Of a stretch of DNA of 64,000 nucleotides, positions 10,501 to 19,313 are shown one piece after another (the first letter of the stretch is position 1; each line of letters opens with the position of its first letter). The notes under the pieces are model-generated. The model was not told where the DNA came from. It did no database searches and was given only the letters and a program-made list of their open reading frames with translations. The stretch comes from Frigidibacter sp. ROC022 (GTDB lineage Bacteria > Pseudomonadota > Alphaproteobacteria > Rhodobacterales > Rhodobacteraceae): NCBI RefSeq assembly GCF_024723735.1, contig NZ_JANQDU010000001.1, positions 248,001 through 312,000 on the forward strand, in the 5' to 3' direction. The translations under genes were made by a program, and so were the position numbers.

Positions 10501-10964
10501 TTGGCCCTGTTGCCGTGGCGCAGGAGCCGCCCGACCGGGCCGTCGGGGCCGCCGCTCAGGCAGATCAGCCCCTCGGTATGCGCCGCCAGTTCGTCCAGCG
10601 TGACATGGAGCAACTCGCTGCCCTGCCGCAGGTAGAGGCAGGAGTTCAGCTTCATCAGGTTCAGATAGCCGGCCTCGTTCTGCGCCAGCAGCACGATCGG
10701 CGCCGGGTCGCGGGGCCGCTCGCCCGGGGCCGCCGGGTCATATTCCAGCGAGACCTGGCAGCCGATGATCGGCTGGATGCCCTTGGCCGCGGCATGGGTC
10801 GAGAACTCCAGCGCCGCGAACATGTTGTTGGTGTCGGTCATCGCGACGGCGGGCATCCCGACATCGGCGGCCATCTGGGCCAGTTTCTTGACCGGCAGCG
10901 CGCCTTCCAGCAGCGAATGCTCGGTATGGGTGCGCAGGTGGATGAAGCGGGGTGACTCGGCCAT
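7509..10964 (-). CDS. dnaE: DNA polymerase III subunit alpha
   Basis: 1151-residue catalytic subunit of the replicative polymerase. It has an N-terminal PHP domain beginning HLRTHTEHSLLEGA, the polymerase (family C) palm with GPGRGSGAGSLV and the catalytic aspartates in PDFDIDF (about residues 402-408), a helix-hairpin-helix/tandem region, and a C-terminal OB fold (VSALQERKSGKGTRFFRM). Full length for a DnaE1 type. The frame on the opposite strand is also open for more than 1,100 codons, a high-GC artefact. Downstream the stop overlaps the TTG start of the lipoprotein gene. Confidence 0.98.
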   Translation of the reverse strand: MAESPRFIHLRTHTEHSLLEGALPVKKLAQMAADVGMPAVAMTDTNNMFAALEFSTHAAAKGIQPIIGCQVSLEYDPAAPGERPRDPAPIVLLAQNEAGYLNLMKLNSCLYLRQGSELLHVTLDELAAHTEGLICLSGGPDGPVGRLLRHGNRAKAEALVASLAEAFPDRLYIELQRHPGDQGLPEDERLSERGHVEIAYARDLPLVATNDVYFPKAEMYEAHDALICIAEGAYVDQPTPRRRLTPQHFFKSPSEMQALFADLPEAIANTVEIARRCAFKVEKRKPILPRFAEDEVEELFRQAREGLAARLAVIPHAASVEEYEARLEFELGIIKQMGFPGYFLIVADFIKWAKEQGIPVGPGRGSGAGSLVAYALTITDLDPLRYSLLFERFLNPERVSMPDFDIDFCMDRREEVIQYVQEKYGREKVAQIITFGALLSKAAVRDVGRVLQMPYGQVDRLSKLIPVEGVKPVSIEKALEMEERLRTEKKSEEVVDRLLTYAMQIEGLYRNASTHAAGVVIGDRPLDELVPLYRDPRSDMPATQFNMKWVEQAGLVKFDFLGLKTLTVIQNALDLLRQRGVEIDIGAIPLDDPKTYELYASAKTVAVFQVESSGMMDALRRMKPTCIEDIVALVALYRPGPMENIPTYCEVKNGLKKRESIHPLIDHILEETQGIIVYQEQVMQIAQEMAGYSLGGADLLRRAMGKKIAEEMAKERPKFEAGAKANGVDPKKAREVFDLLEKFANYGFNKSHAAAYAVVSYQTAWLKANYPVEFMAGVMNCDLHLTDKLSTYAEEVRRGLGIEIVAPCVNRSGAMFTVKDGKIHYALGALKNVGIEAMRMIEAARQVDGQEKPFSTLYDFARRVDLKRLGKRPLEMLARAGAFDELDPNRARVLAGLDALVAWSGAVHEQRASAQVSLFGEAGEDLPEPRLPAQEDWLPAERLSEEHKAVGFYLSGHPLDDYMSALKRKNMLTLAELQEKAEREGGAVGRCGVLVSALQERKSGKGTRFFRMNISDPTGQVSGIALFPEDFDSCRAVFEQTTSVIMTLEARFGEGGFDPVGRSVAPIEGVVGGAGMALKVFIDEAEAVASVRSLLDRMAKGASTSGAVTFCIADPALGRDVEVTPDEGFALTPQIKGALKSLPGVVLVEEI

Positions 10965-10973
10965 GTCCCGGTT

Positions 10974-11510
10974 CTAGGCGCTGGCGCGGCCGGGGAGAAG
11001 GGGGCGGAGGTGGATCAGCAACGCGGCGGTGATCAGCGCCAGCATCAGCAGGAGCTGGACCCAGTTCGACCAGGCCGGGCGCGCCACCATGTCCCAGACG
11101 ATCACGAAGAGCAGGATCACGTCGCCGCGATGGACCCGGGCCAGCCGATGCGCCGCCGCGATCCCGGCGGCGGTGGCGCCCAGTTCGGCGACCTTTCTGG
11201 ACAGCGGGCCCAGCAACCCGCCACCGATCCCGGCGGTGCAGAGCGTGCCGGCCAGCCCCAGCAGAACCCAGGCCTCGCCGAAGTTGTCGCCGCTCCAGGC
11301 CAGCCAGAGCCCGCTGGCCAGAACCGCCGCGCCGCCCGGCATGAAGACCCGCGACGCCAGATAGGCGCTGTCGGCCACCGCCGCGACCAACGCGGTGTCA
11401 TTGCCCGAGCGGGCCGCCCGTGTCGTCAGCAGCATCGCCCCCAGGCCGGCGCCGACCCAGGCCACCGCGATCCCGACATGCAGGACATTCAGAAGCGGGT
11501 AGATGTCCAT
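10974..11510 (-). CDS. DUF2269-like integral membrane protein
   Basis: 178-residue inner-membrane protein with four to five predicted helices: LLNVLHVGIAVAWVGAGLGAMLL, FMPGGAAVLASGLWLAW, WVLLGLAGTLCTAGIGGGLL, VILLFVIVWDMVA and WVQLLLMLALITAALLI. The N-terminal His-containing helix followed by a helix with Gly/Trp resembles the DUF2269 group (predicted integral membrane proteins related to the CopD-like fold), but the assignment is tentative. The ATG at 11510 was chosen because it begins directly at the hydrophobic domain. It lies upstream of dnaE by 9 bp on the same strand. Confidence 0.65.
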   Translation of the reverse strand: MDIYPLLNVLHVGIAVAWVGAGLGAMLLTTRAARSGNDTALVAAVADSAYLASRVFMPGGAAVLASGLWLAWSGDNFGEAWVLLGLAGTLCTAGIGGGLLGPLSRKVAELGATAAGIAAAHRLARVHRGDVILLFVIVWDMVARPAWSNWVQLLLMLALITAALLIHLRPLLPGRASA

Positions 11511-11603
11511 GGCCGGACCTCCGAATTCGGCCGGCCCGTTGCCGGTCGGGATGGGGGGCAATGCCCGGCGCCATGCGACGACCGGGCCGTGCCCTAAGGG
11601 CGC

Positions 11604-11795
11604 CTACCAGTGCGGCGGCTTCTGATCGGCGAGTGTGACGGTTCCGTCGGCCTCGCGTTCGGCCTCGCGCTCCATCAGCAGCGCGACGCGGCGGTTCAGC
11701 CGGTCGATCTCGCGGTCCTGTCGGGCAACCACTTCCGAGAGGTCCTCGACCGCCCGGATCAGATGCGCGACCTTTTCTTCCAGTGCTTCGCTCAT
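11604..11795 (-). CDS. slyX: SlyX family protein
   Basis: 63-residue coiled-coil protein. The pattern [40 protein letters not shown] followed by a short tail ending PPHW is the SlyX signature. Function is unknown in general. Divergently oriented from hisS with a 78-bp gap that must hold both promoters. Confidence 0.9.
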   Translation of the reverse strand: MSEALEEKVAHLIRAVEDLSEVVARQDREIDRLNRRVALLMEREAEREADGTVTLADQKPPHW

Positions 11796-11873
11796 GCTGT
11801 GTCTCCCGAGTCTCGGTGTTGCCCCGCAACACCGGTTCCGCTATGCCCCGCGGCGACCGCCGAGGGAAGCCCG

Positions 11874-13499
11874 ATGAGCAAACAGAAAAAGCCCGCCCGC
11901 CCGCGCGCCGAGACCCCGAAAGGGTTCCGTGACTATTTCGGCGCCGAGGTGACGCAGCGCCAGGAGATGCTGGCGAAGATCGCCGCGGTCTATCATCGCT
12001 ATGGCTTCGATGCCCTGGAGAGCCCGGCGGTGGAAACCGTTGAGTCGCTGGGAAAATTCCTGCCGGACGTGGACCGGCCGAACGAGGGCGTCTTTGCCTG
12101 GCAGGAGGATGAGGACAAGACCTGGCTGGCGCTGCGCTATGACCTTACGGCGCCGCTGGCGCGGGTCTATGCGCAGCATCGCAACGATCTGCCGACGCCC
12201 TATCGGCGCTATGCCATGGGGCCGGTCTGGCGCAACGAAAAGCCGGGACCGGGGCGGTTCCGGCAGTTCTATCAATGCGATGCCGATACCGTCGGTTCGG
12301 CCAACCCGGCGGCGGATGCCGAGATTTGCGCGATGCTGGCGGACTGCCTGGAAGCTGTGGGCATCGAGCGCGGCGACTATCTGGTGAAGGTCAACAACCG
12401 CAAGGTATTGAACGGCGTCATGGAAGTGGCCGGGGTTCTGGACCCTGCCGACCCCGAGAAATTCGCCGAAGAGCGCGGGATCGTCCTGCGCGCCATCGAC
12501 AAGCTCGACCGGCTGGGACCGGAAGGCGTGCGGGCGCTGCTTGGGGACGGCCGCAAGGACGGGTCCGGGGATTTCACCAAGGGCGCCGGGCTATCGGACG
12601 ACCAAGCCAGCATTGTTATGCGCTTTGTTGTAGCCAACAGTGAAATTGAGAAAGCCGTCGGAGAGATCGCAACTGACGTGATAGGCGAGGGCTTGCCTTA
12701 TAGTCGCTTCGTGAGAGCACTCTCTTCTTTCGATGAATCTACCGGCCGACCGTTGGGCATCGACCCAGCGGCTGGCGTTTATCGAAGTCTCGCAACGACG
12801 AAGTATTTGCGTGAGATCGTTGGACACTCAAGAGCTGGCCTTGAAGGTGTTGACGAACTTGAAGAAATGGCCTCTCTCCTGTCAACTCAGGGCTACGGCC
12901 CAGATCAAATTGTCATCGACCCCTCCGTCGTGCGTGGCCTGGGCTACTACACCGGCCCGGTGTTCGAGGCCGAGCTGACCTTTGAAATCCGGGACGAGAA
13001 GGGCCGTGCCCGTCAGTTCGGCTCGGTCGCTGGCGGCGGGCGCTATGACGATCTGGTCAAGCGCTTCACCGGGCAGGCGGTTCCGGCGACCGGGATGTCG
13101 ATCGGTGTCGACCGGCTGCTGGCGGCGCTGACCGCCAAGGGGCGGCTCGACGCGCAGGCCGAAGGCCCGGTGGTGGTCACGGTGATGGACCGCGACCGGA
13201 TGGCGGATTACTTCGCGATTGCCTCGGAACTGCGGCAGGCCGGGATAAGGGCCGAGGTCTATCTGGGCAATCCGAAGAACTTCGGCAACCAGTTGAAATA
13301 TGCCGACGCCCGCGGTGCGCCGATCGCGATCATCGAAGGCGCCGACGAGAAGGCGAACGGGGTGGTGCAGGTCAAGGACCTGGTGCTGGGCGCGAAGATC
13401 GCCGAGCAGGCCTCGGTCGAGGAATGGAAATCCCAGCCTGCGCAACGGGAAGTGCCGCGTGGCGATCTGGTTGCCACCGTGAAGCGGATGCTCGGATGA
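11874..13499 (+). CDS. hisS: Histidine--tRNA ligase
   Basis: 541-residue class II aminoacyl-tRNA synthetase charging tRNA-His. Motif 1 lies after [12 protein letters not shown], motif 2 is [20 protein letters not shown], and the histidine-specific motif [14 protein letters not shown] and GGRYDDL precede the C-terminal anticodon-binding domain. The ATG at 11874 is preceded by GAGGGAAG. The protein is longer than the roughly 500 residues I would expect for this group. The excess sits in the insertion region (about residues 239-350), where base composition changes abruptly (see the separate entry at 12590-12925). Catalytic motifs are intact, so the enzyme should be active. First gene of hisS-hisZ-hisG, with ATGA overlaps at both junctions. 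Confidence 0.96.
   Translation: MSKQKKPARPRAETPKGFRDYFGAEVTQRQEMLAKIAAVYHRYGFDALESPAVETVESLGKFLPDVDRPNEGVFAWQEDEDKTWLALRYDLTAPLARVYAQHRNDLPTPYRRYAMGPVWRNEKPGPGRFRQFYQCDADTVGSANPAADAEICAMLADCLEAVGIERGDYLVKVNNRKVLNGVMEVAGVLDPADPEKFAEERGIVLRAIDKLDRLGPEGVRALLGDGRKDGSGDFTKGAGLSDDQASIVMRFVVANSEIEKAVGEIATDVIGEGLPYSRFVRALSSFDESTGRPLGIDPAAGVYRSLATTKYLREIVGHSRAGLEGVDELEEMASLLSTQGYGPDQIVIDPSVVRGLGYYTGPVFEAELTFEIRDEKGRARQFGSVAGGGRYDDLVKRFTGQAVPATGMSIGVDRLLAALTAKGRLDAQAEGPVVVTVMDRDRMADYFAIASELRQAGIRAEVYLGNPKNFGNQLKYADARGAPIAIIEGADEKANGVVQVKDLVLGAKIAEQASVEEWKSQPAQREVPRGDLVATVKRMLG
12590..12925 (+). other. Low-GC patch inside hisS, candidate recombination/insertion tract
   Basis: By hand count 12601-12900 has about 158 G+C in 300 bases (53 percent), against 42/60 (70 percent) immediately before and 38/60 just after. 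Codon use also changes (many A/T-ending codons such as gtt, gta, agt, ctt, act). The tract stays in frame and encodes residues from about [11 protein letters not shown] to DQIVIDPS, the variable insertion domain. No repeats, inverted repeats or target duplications were seen at the edges. Confidence 0.75.
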
Positions 13500-14572
13500 A
13501 GGCGGCGGCGCTTGCCGAGGCGGCGCGGATTTCGGCCCGGTTCGCCGAGGCGGGGGCAGAGCCGTTCGAGGCCGATATCCTGCAACCGGCCGCGACCCTG
13601 CTGGACCTCTATGGCGAGGACATCCGCGCCCGCGCCTATGTGACGACCGACCCGCTGCGCGGCGAGCTGATGCTGCGTCCGGATTTCACCCTGCCGGTGG
13701 TCGAGATGCACATGGCACGGGGTGCCGACCCGGCGCGCTATCGCTATCAGGGCGAGGTGTTCCGGCGTCAGGAAACCGATGACGGTCGGCCCTCGGAATA
13801 TCTCCAGGTCGGCTACGAGGTCTTCGACCGCTCGGACCCTGCGGCGGCGGATGCCGAGGTGTTCTCGCTGTTCTCGCAGGTGCTCGACGGGGTGCCGGCG
13901 ACCCCGGTGACGGGAGATATCGGGATTCTGATCGCCGCGGTGCGGGGGCTGTCGACTTCCGAGGCCCGCAAGGCGGCGCTGATGCGGCATATATGGCGGC
14001 CGGCGCGGTTCCGGGCGCTGCTCGACCGCTATTCGGGCCGCACTCCGGTGCCGCCGACCCGGCAGGCCCTGCTTCAGGCCGAGGATCCGATGCAGGGCGC
14101 CGGGCTGTTGCTGGGGCTGCGCGGCGCCGACGAGATCGCGGCGCGGATCGAGGCGCTGCGGGCCGATGCCGCCGAGCCGCCGCTGGGGGCCGGTGAAGTC
14201 GCGGTGCTGGGGGCCATCCTGACGCTGAAGGGCAGTGCCACCGGCGCCCTGGCCGCGCTGCGCGATCTGATCCGGGAGATGCCGGCCATCGCCGCGGCGA
14301 TCGAAGGGCTGGACCGGCGGCTCGATGCCTTGGGCAAGCGCGGGGTCGAGGTGGATTCGCTGGCCTTCGAGGCCAGTCATGGCCGTTCCGCGATGGAGTA
14401 TTACGACGGCTTCGTGTTCTCGTTCCAGGGGCCCGGCGACCTGCCGCCGCTGGCTACGGGGGGGCGCTATGACGCGCTGACAAGGGTGCTGGGCCGGGGC
14501 CGCTCGATCCCTGCGGTCGGCGGTGTGATCCGGCCCGATCTTGTGGTGCAGGCACGCGAGGCCCGGGGATGA
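13496..14572 (+). CDS. hisZ: ATP phosphoribosyltransferase regulatory subunit
   Basis: 358-residue HisRS-like paralogue lacking aminoacylation activity; it forms the HisG-HisZ hetero-octamer and confers histidine feedback on the first step of histidine synthesis. The class II core is visible: [35 protein letters not shown], and [13 protein letters not shown] near the C terminus. Starts at the ATG that overlaps the hisS stop (ATGA at 13496-13499) and itself overlaps hisG the same way. Confidence 0.94.
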   Translation: MKAAALAEAARISARFAEAGAEPFEADILQPAATLLDLYGEDIRARAYVTTDPLRGELMLRPDFTLPVVEMHMARGADPARYRYQGEVFRRQETDDGRPSEYLQVGYEVFDRSDPAAADAEVFSLFSQVLDGVPATPVTGDIGILIAAVRGLSTSEARKAALMRHIWRPARFRALLDRYSGRTPVPPTRQALLQAEDPMQGAGLLLGLRGADEIAARIEALRADAAEPPLGAGEVAVLGAILTLKGSATGALAALRDLIREMPAIAAAIEGLDRRLDALGKRGVEVDSLAFEASHGRSAMEYYDGFVFSFQGPGDLPPLATGGRYDALTRVLGRGRSIPAVGGVIRPDLVVQAREARG

Positions 14573-15267
14573 CGACCGAAGGGATCAAACTGGGCCTGCC
14601 CTCCAAGGGGCGCCTGCAAGAGAAGTGCTTCGACTGGTTCGCCGGGCGCGGCGTGGTGCTGAAACGCACCGGCGGCGATCGCGAATACTCGGCCGAGGTG
14701 GAAGGCGCCGAGGGCGTGTCGCTGGTGCTGCTCTCGGCCGGGGAAATCCCGCGTGAGCTGGCGGCCGGGCGGCTGCATCTGGGCGTGACGGGGTCTGACC
14801 TGGTGCGCGAGAAGCTGCCGCGCTGGCAGACCCAGGTGGCGGAAGTGGCGCGGCTGGGGTTCGGCCGCGCCGATCTGGTCATCGCGGTGCCGAAGGCCTG
14901 GGTCGATGTCGATACGCTGGACGATCTCGATGCCGCCTGCGCCGCGTTCCGGGCCGTGCATGGGCACCGGCTGCGGATCGCCACCAAGTATCACCGGCTG
15001 GTCCGCGAGTTCCTGAAGGCGCAGGGGGTGGCGGATTATGCGCTGGTGGACAGCCAGGGCGCGACCGAAGGGACGGTGCGCAACCTGACCGCCGAAGCGA
15101 TTGCCGACATCACCACCACCGGCGCGACCCTGGAAGCCAATCACCTGAAAATCCTGGCGGATGGGCTGATCCACTCGTCCGAGGCGGTGCTGTTCCGGTC
15201 GCTGAAGGCCCCCGGCGAAGCGGCGGCGCTGGAGGCGTTCCTGCGGCGCCTGGGGGTTTCGGAGTAG
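14569..15267 (+). CDS. hisG: ATP phosphoribosyltransferase, short catalytic subunit
   Basis: 232-residue short-form HisG, condensing ATP and PRPP to phosphoribosyl-ATP, the first step of histidine biosynthesis. It begins LGLPSKGRLQEKCFDWF, contains LVLLSAGEIPRELAAGRLHLGVTGSDL, and a PRPP-binding region near SQGATEGTVRNLTAEAIADITTTGATLEAN. It lacks the C-terminal regulatory ACT-like domain of long HisG, consistent with its dependence on the adjacent HisZ. The ATG at 14569 overlaps the hisZ stop. Confidence 0.95.
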   Translation: MTTEGIKLGLPSKGRLQEKCFDWFAGRGVVLKRTGGDREYSAEVEGAEGVSLVLLSAGEIPRELAAGRLHLGVTGSDLVREKLPRWQTQVAEVARLGFGRADLVIAVPKAWVDVDTLDDLDAACAAFRAVHGHRLRIATKYHRLVREFLKAQGVADYALVDSQGATEGTVRNLTAEAIADITTTGATLEANHLKILADGLIHSSEAVLFRSLKAPGEAAALEAFLRRLGVSE

Positions 15268-15321
15268 CGCGGGGCAGGCTTTGCCAGGGGACCGTCCCGG
15301 CGCATTGTCCCGCATCGAGGC

Positions 15322-15747
15322 TCAGCGCACCCCGAAGGCCGCCAGCGCCTCGGCCATTCCCGGCGGCAGGGTGTCGTCGCCGGGGCGCTCGGCACCCAGG
15401 TCGGCCGGCGCCTCTTCCGGTTTCAGGTAGCGCCAGCCCTGGAACGGGCGGCGCGGCGCAGGCTCTGTCCGGATCACCTCGGGGTCGAGCACCAGCCCGC
15501 ATCTGCGGATGCCGTCGCCCCGGTCCACCGCGTCGAAGCGCAGAATGCGCTGCCGGCCCAGCACCAGCCCCTTGATCACCCAGTAGAGACTGCCGCCATC
15601 CAGCACCTCGGCCTCGCGCCGGGGCCACATCCGCGTCACATGCCGCCGCTCGCCGCCAGGGTAGGGAGAAGGGTGCGTGCGCTGCCAGTCGAGAAGATCC
15701 TCGACCGATGTGGCGCCGACACAGAGCTTCAGGATGTGGATGGTCAT
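15322..15747 (-). CDS. DUF1489 family protein
   Basis: 141-residue cytoplasmic protein of a family restricted largely to alphaproteobacteria, with no known function. The N terminus TIHILKLCVGATSVEDLLDWQ and the central HVTRMWPRREAEVLDGGSLYWVIKG are typical. It ends 54 bp from hisG, convergently, and is divergent from nrdJ. No signal peptide or membrane segment. Confidence 0.82.
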   Translation of the reverse strand: MTIHILKLCVGATSVEDLLDWQRTHPSPYPGGERRHVTRMWPRREAEVLDGGSLYWVIKGLVLGRQRILRFDAVDRGDGIRRCGLVLDPEVIRTEPAPRRPFQGWRYLKPEEAPADLGAERPGDDTLPPGMAEALAAFGVR

Positions 15748-15805
15748 GCGATTCCCTCGATGTGCCAACAATAGGCCCCAGATGCAGAGGTTCAAGCCGG
15801 TGTGG

Positions 15806-15849
15806 GCGCTACATGTTGTAGCCATGCCGCGGGTGGCAACTAGTTGCAG
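15806..15849 (+). promoter_or_regulatory. Two palindromes upstream of nrdJ, candidate NrdR boxes
   Basis: Two inverted repeats lie about 100-140 bp before nrdJ: CTACATGTTGTAG (15809-15821) and the perfect 12-mer GCAACTAGTTGC (15836-15847), centres about 28 bp apart. NrdR represses ribonucleotide reductase genes through paired 16-bp boxes resembling ACACTATATATTGTGT. The first palindrome fits that pattern about 10/16 and the second less well. I infer a tandem operator; the sequence alone cannot prove it. Confidence 0.42.
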
Positions 15850-15945
15850 TAGAAAGCGCAGTCTGTGGTGGCGAACGGTCCGGGCTTGCGATACCGTCTG
15901 AATCCTGCTTTTCCCCGCGGACAGACCCTCCAAGGAACCCAACGC

Positions 15946-18216
15946 ATGACTCGTTTCGCCGCCCCGATTTCGCAACAGATCTGGGACATGAAATACCGGC
16001 TGAAACAGGCCGACGGCACCGTGGTGGATGCCTCGGTCGAGGACACCTGGCGCCGGATCGCGCGGGCGCTGGCCGAGGTCGAGGCGGAGCCGGCGGTCTG
16101 GGAAGAGCGTTTCTACGCGGCGCTGGAGGATTTCCGGTTTCTGCCGGCGGGCCGGATCCTGGCCGGGGCCGGAACCTCGCGGACGGTGACCCTGTTCAAC
16201 TGTTTCGTCATGGGGACGATTCCGGACAGTCTCGACGGTATCTTCAGCAGCCTGCGCGAGGCCGCGCTGACCATGCAGCAGGGCGGCGGCATCGGCTATG
16301 ATTTCTCGACGATCCGGCCCAAGGGTGCGGGGGTCAAGGGCGTGGCGGCGGATGCCTCGGGGCCGCTCAGCTTCATGGATGTCTGGGACGCGATGTGCCG
16401 GACCATCATGTCGGCCGGGTCGCGGCGCGGCGCGATGATGGCGACGATGCGCTGCGATCACCCGGATATCGAGCGTTTCATCGACGCGAAGAGCGATCCG
16501 GCCCGGCTGCGCAACTTCAACGTCTCGGTGCTGGTCACGGATGCCTTCATGGCGGCGGTCAAGGCGGATGGCCCCTGGGATCTGGTCTTTGACGGCAAGG
16601 TCTATCACACCCTGAACGCCCGCGACCTGTGGAACAAGATCATGCGGGCGACCTTCGACTATGCCGAGCCGGGGGTGATCTTCATCGACCGGATCAACGC
16701 CGCCAACAACCTGAACTATGTCGAGACCATCGCCGCGACCAACCCCTGCGGCGAACAGCCCCTGCCGCCCTATGGCGCCTGCCTGCTGGGCTCGATCAAC
16801 CTGGCCCGGCTGGTCCGCAACCCGTTCGATGCTACGGCGGGGATCGACGGCGAGGAACTCGACGCGCTGGTCCGCACCGCGATCCGGATGATGGACAATG
16901 TCATCGACGCCAGCCGCTTCCCGCTGCCCGCGCAACAGGCCGAGGCGCAGGCCAAGCGGCGGATCGGGCTGGGTGTCACCGGGCTGGCGGATGCGTTGCT
17001 GATGACCGGGCTGCGCTACGGCTCGGACGAGGCGGTGGCGATGACCGAGACCTGGATGAAGGCGATTGCCCGCGCCGCCTATCTGGCCAGCGTCGATCTG
17101 GCCAAGGAAAAGGGTGCCTTTCCGCTGTTCGAGGCCAAGGGCTATCTCGCCTCGGGCAACATGATGCAGATGGACGCCGATGTGCGCGAGGCGGTGGCGG
17201 AACACGGTATCCGCAACGCGCTGCTGACCAGCATCGCGCCGACCGGAACGATTTCGCTCTATGCCGGCAATGTCAGCTCGGGGATCGAGCCGGTCTTTGC
17301 CTATGCCTATTCCCGCAAGGTGCTGCAGAAGGACGGCAGCCGGACCGAGGAAGAGGTGGTCGATTATGCCGTGCAGATGTGGCGCGACCTGAAGGGCGAC
17401 GCGCCGCTGCCCGAGCATTTCGTCAACGCCCAGACCCTGGCCCCCGCCGACCATGTCCGGATGCAGGCGGCGGCGCAGAAATGGGTGGATTCGAGCATAT
17501 CGAAGACGATCAACTGCCCCGAGGACATCTCTTTCGAGGATTTCAAGGATGTCTACATGCAGGCCTGGGATCAGGGCTGCAAGGGCTGCACGACCTACCG
17601 GCCGAATGCGGTGACCGGCTCGGTCCTGACGGTCAGCGAGGACAAGCCCGAGGAATCCCGGACCCCGGTGCCGGTGTCCGAAGGCGAGGTGATCTATATT
17701 TCCGAGCCGCTGGACCGGCCGCAGGAGCTGGAAGGGCAGACCTACAAGCTGAAATGGCCCGACAGCGAACATGCGATCTACATCACCATCAACGACATCA
17801 TCCTGAACGGGCGGCGCCGGCCTTTCGAGGTCTTCATCAACTCGAAGAACATGGAGCATTTTGCCTGGACCGTGGCGCTGACCCGGATGATCTCGGCGGT
17901 GTTCCGGCGTGGCGGCGACGTGAGTTTCGTGGTCGAAGAACTGAAGGCCGTCTTTGACCCGCGCGGCGGCGCCTGGATGCAGGGCAAATACGTCCCCTCG
18001 ATCCTGGCGGCCATCGGCGGGGTCATCGAGCGGCATCTGGTGGCGATCGGCTTCATCGAAGGCGAGGGGCTGGGGCTGAAGGCCGATCCGCAGGCCGAAG
18101 GCACCCGTTTCGACGCGCCGCGCGGCAAGTCCTGCCCGTCCTGCGGCAGCTATGAAATGCGGATGGTCGAAGGCTGCATGACCTGTGCCAGCTGCGGGTT
18201 CTCGAAATGTGGATGA
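15946..18216 (+). CDS. nrdJ: Adenosylcobalamin-dependent (class II) ribonucleoside-diphosphate reductase
   Basis: 756-residue class II ribonucleotide reductase that makes deoxyribonucleotides with coenzyme B12 as radical source, independent of oxygen. Key residues: the redox Cys in TLFNCFVMGT, the Asn-Cys-Glu radical site in ATNPCGEQPLPPYGACLLGSINL, and the phosphate-binding stretch LLTSIAPTGTISLYAGNVSSGIEP. The C terminus has a Cys-rich tail (SCPSCGSYEMRM, CMTCASCGFSKCG) that is likely a zinc-ribbon-like redox module. The ATG at 15946 is preceded by AAGGAA. No cobalamin-riboswitch core was seen in the 198-bp leader. Flanked by the divergent DUF1489 gene, with palindromic operator candidates between them. 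Confidence 0.95.
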   Translation: MTRFAAPISQQIWDMKYRLKQADGTVVDASVEDTWRRIARALAEVEAEPAVWEERFYAALEDFRFLPAGRILAGAGTSRTVTLFNCFVMGTIPDSLDGIFSSLREAALTMQQGGGIGYDFSTIRPKGAGVKGVAADASGPLSFMDVWDAMCRTIMSAGSRRGAMMATMRCDHPDIERFIDAKSDPARLRNFNVSVLVTDAFMAAVKADGPWDLVFDGKVYHTLNARDLWNKIMRATFDYAEPGVIFIDRINAANNLNYVETIAATNPCGEQPLPPYGACLLGSINLARLVRNPFDATAGIDGEELDALVRTAIRMMDNVIDASRFPLPAQQAEAQAKRRIGLGVTGLADALLMTGLRYGSDEAVAMTETWMKAIARAAYLASVDLAKEKGAFPLFEAKGYLASGNMMQMDADVREAVAEHGIRNALLTSIAPTGTISLYAGNVSSGIEPVFAYAYSRKVLQKDGSRTEEEVVDYAVQMWRDLKGDAPLPEHFVNAQTLAPADHVRMQAAAQKWVDSSISKTINCPEDISFEDFKDVYMQAWDQGCKGCTTYRPNAVTGSVLTVSEDKPEESRTPVPVSEGEVIYISEPLDRPQELEGQTYKLKWPDSEHAIYITINDIILNGRRRPFEVFINSKNMEHFAWTVALTRMISAVFRRGGDVSFVVEELKAVFDPRGGAWMQGKYVPSILAAIGGVIERHLVAIGFIEGEGLGLKADPQAEGTRFDAPRGKSCPSCGSYEMRMVEGCMTCASCGFSKCG

Positions 18217-18326
18217 TCGGTCACAGTCGATCCTGAAACGCAACCCGAAGCTGTGCCGCCGCGCGGGTTTGAAGTAAGCCCGTTGCTGTCTGCCTGGGGG
18301 GGCGATCTGTCATGCTTGGAGGCTCC

Positions 18327-19244
18327 ATGCGCCGCGCCCTCGTCTGTCTGACCGCCCTTCTTGTCAGTGCTGCCTCACTTGCCACGCCTGCTGCCGCGGG
18401 CGACCGGGTCACGCTGGGCTGGGGGCGGCTGTTCAACAACGATGCCTTGGGTGACATGAAGGACCGCTGGCGCACCGGCGGCTATGTCGTGTCGCTGGTC
18501 AGGGGCCGTGACTGGTCGGGCGTCTATCCCGACCGGCCTGGCGAGATGATCGAATTCCGGATTCGGTCCGAGGTGATCGCGCCCGCCAACCTCGTCAATC
18601 CGGTGGCCGGAGACCGGCGCTATGCCGGGGTGCTGTCGCTGGGCATGCATACACATTTCAGCTACGGCGCCCTGGAGAACTCGGTTGGCGTCGATCTGGT
18701 CGCGATCGGGCCGATGACCGGGATCGGCAGTTTCCAGAAGACGATGCACAACGTCTTCGGTCTGGACGAGCCGACGGTGCTCGACGACCAGCTGGGCAAC
18801 CAGGTGCATCCGACCCTGACCGCCGAGACGGGGCGGACCTTCCATATCTCGGACCGGCTCTCGGTGCGGCCCTTCGCCGAGATGACCGCGGGGGTCGAAA
18901 CCATGGCCCGGATCGGCGGCGATGTGCTGATCGGCGGAGTCGGGCAGGGCGACATCCTGCTGCGCGACGTGGTGACCGGGCAGCGCTACCGGGCCTCGAA
19001 CGATGGCGTCAGCGGCCTGTCCTTCGCACTGGGCGGCGATATCGCCAAGGTCTACGACAGCGCCTATCTGCCCGAGGACCAGGGCTATACTCTGAGCGAC
19101 AGCCGGGTCCGTCTGCGCGCCGGGGTGAACTGGCAGGGCGAGCGCGCGGCGGTCTTCTATGGCGTGACCTGGCTGGGTGAGGAATTCGAAGGCCAGCCGG
19201 AAGGCCAGATGGTCGGCTCGCTCCGGTTGCATCTGAGGTTCTGA
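18327..19244 (+). CDS. LpxR-type lipid A deacylase, outer-membrane protein
   Basis: 305-residue predicted outer-membrane beta-barrel with a cleavable signal peptide (MRRALVCLTALLVSAASLATPAAA). It matches the LpxR/DUF2219 family, which removes the 3'-acyloxyacyl group of lipid A at the outer surface. The N-terminal catalytic Asn-Asp pair is in LFNNDALGD (residues 38-39), the following substrate Thr/Ser position is in RTGG, and the catalytic His is probably His141 in TMHNVFGLDEPTVLDDQLGNQ. The protein ends in Phe (LRLHLRF), a BAM-type C terminus. The ATG at 18327 has GGAGG 7 bp upstream, better than the in-frame ATG at 18312. The usual RPYAG motif is divergent, so activity is inferred. Confidence 0.8.
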   Translation: MRRALVCLTALLVSAASLATPAAAGDRVTLGWGRLFNNDALGDMKDRWRTGGYVVSLVRGRDWSGVYPDRPGEMIEFRIRSEVIAPANLVNPVAGDRRYAGVLSLGMHTHFSYGALENSVGVDLVAIGPMTGIGSFQKTMHNVFGLDEPTVLDDQLGNQVHPTLTAETGRTFHISDRLSVRPFAEMTAGVETMARIGGDVLIGGVGQGDILLRDVVTGQRYRASNDGVSGLSFALGGDIAKVYDSAYLPEDQGYTLSDSRVRLRAGVNWQGERAAVFYGVTWLGEEFEGQPEGQMVGSLRLHLRF

Positions 19245-19313
19245 GAACACAGGTTCCTTCGCACCGCGAGCCCGACGGGACTATTCCCTTAACAGGATGA
19301 ACTTCGCCCGATA

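Noticed and set aside
7359-10955. Very long plus-strand open frame opposite dnaE (and similar ones opposite xdhB, nrdJ and atpA)
   Set aside because: Complementary to highly conserved genes; their residue composition (Arg, Gln, His, Pro) is that of an antisense high-GC frame.
12590-12925. Transposon or intein in hisS
   Set aside because: No inverted repeats, target duplication, Hint motifs or stop codons at the edges; the frame stays open and colinear with HisRS.
15748-15945. Cobalamin riboswitch upstream of nrdJ
   Set aside because: No B12-box-like core (GCCACTG) or long multi-stem pattern; only two short palindromes.
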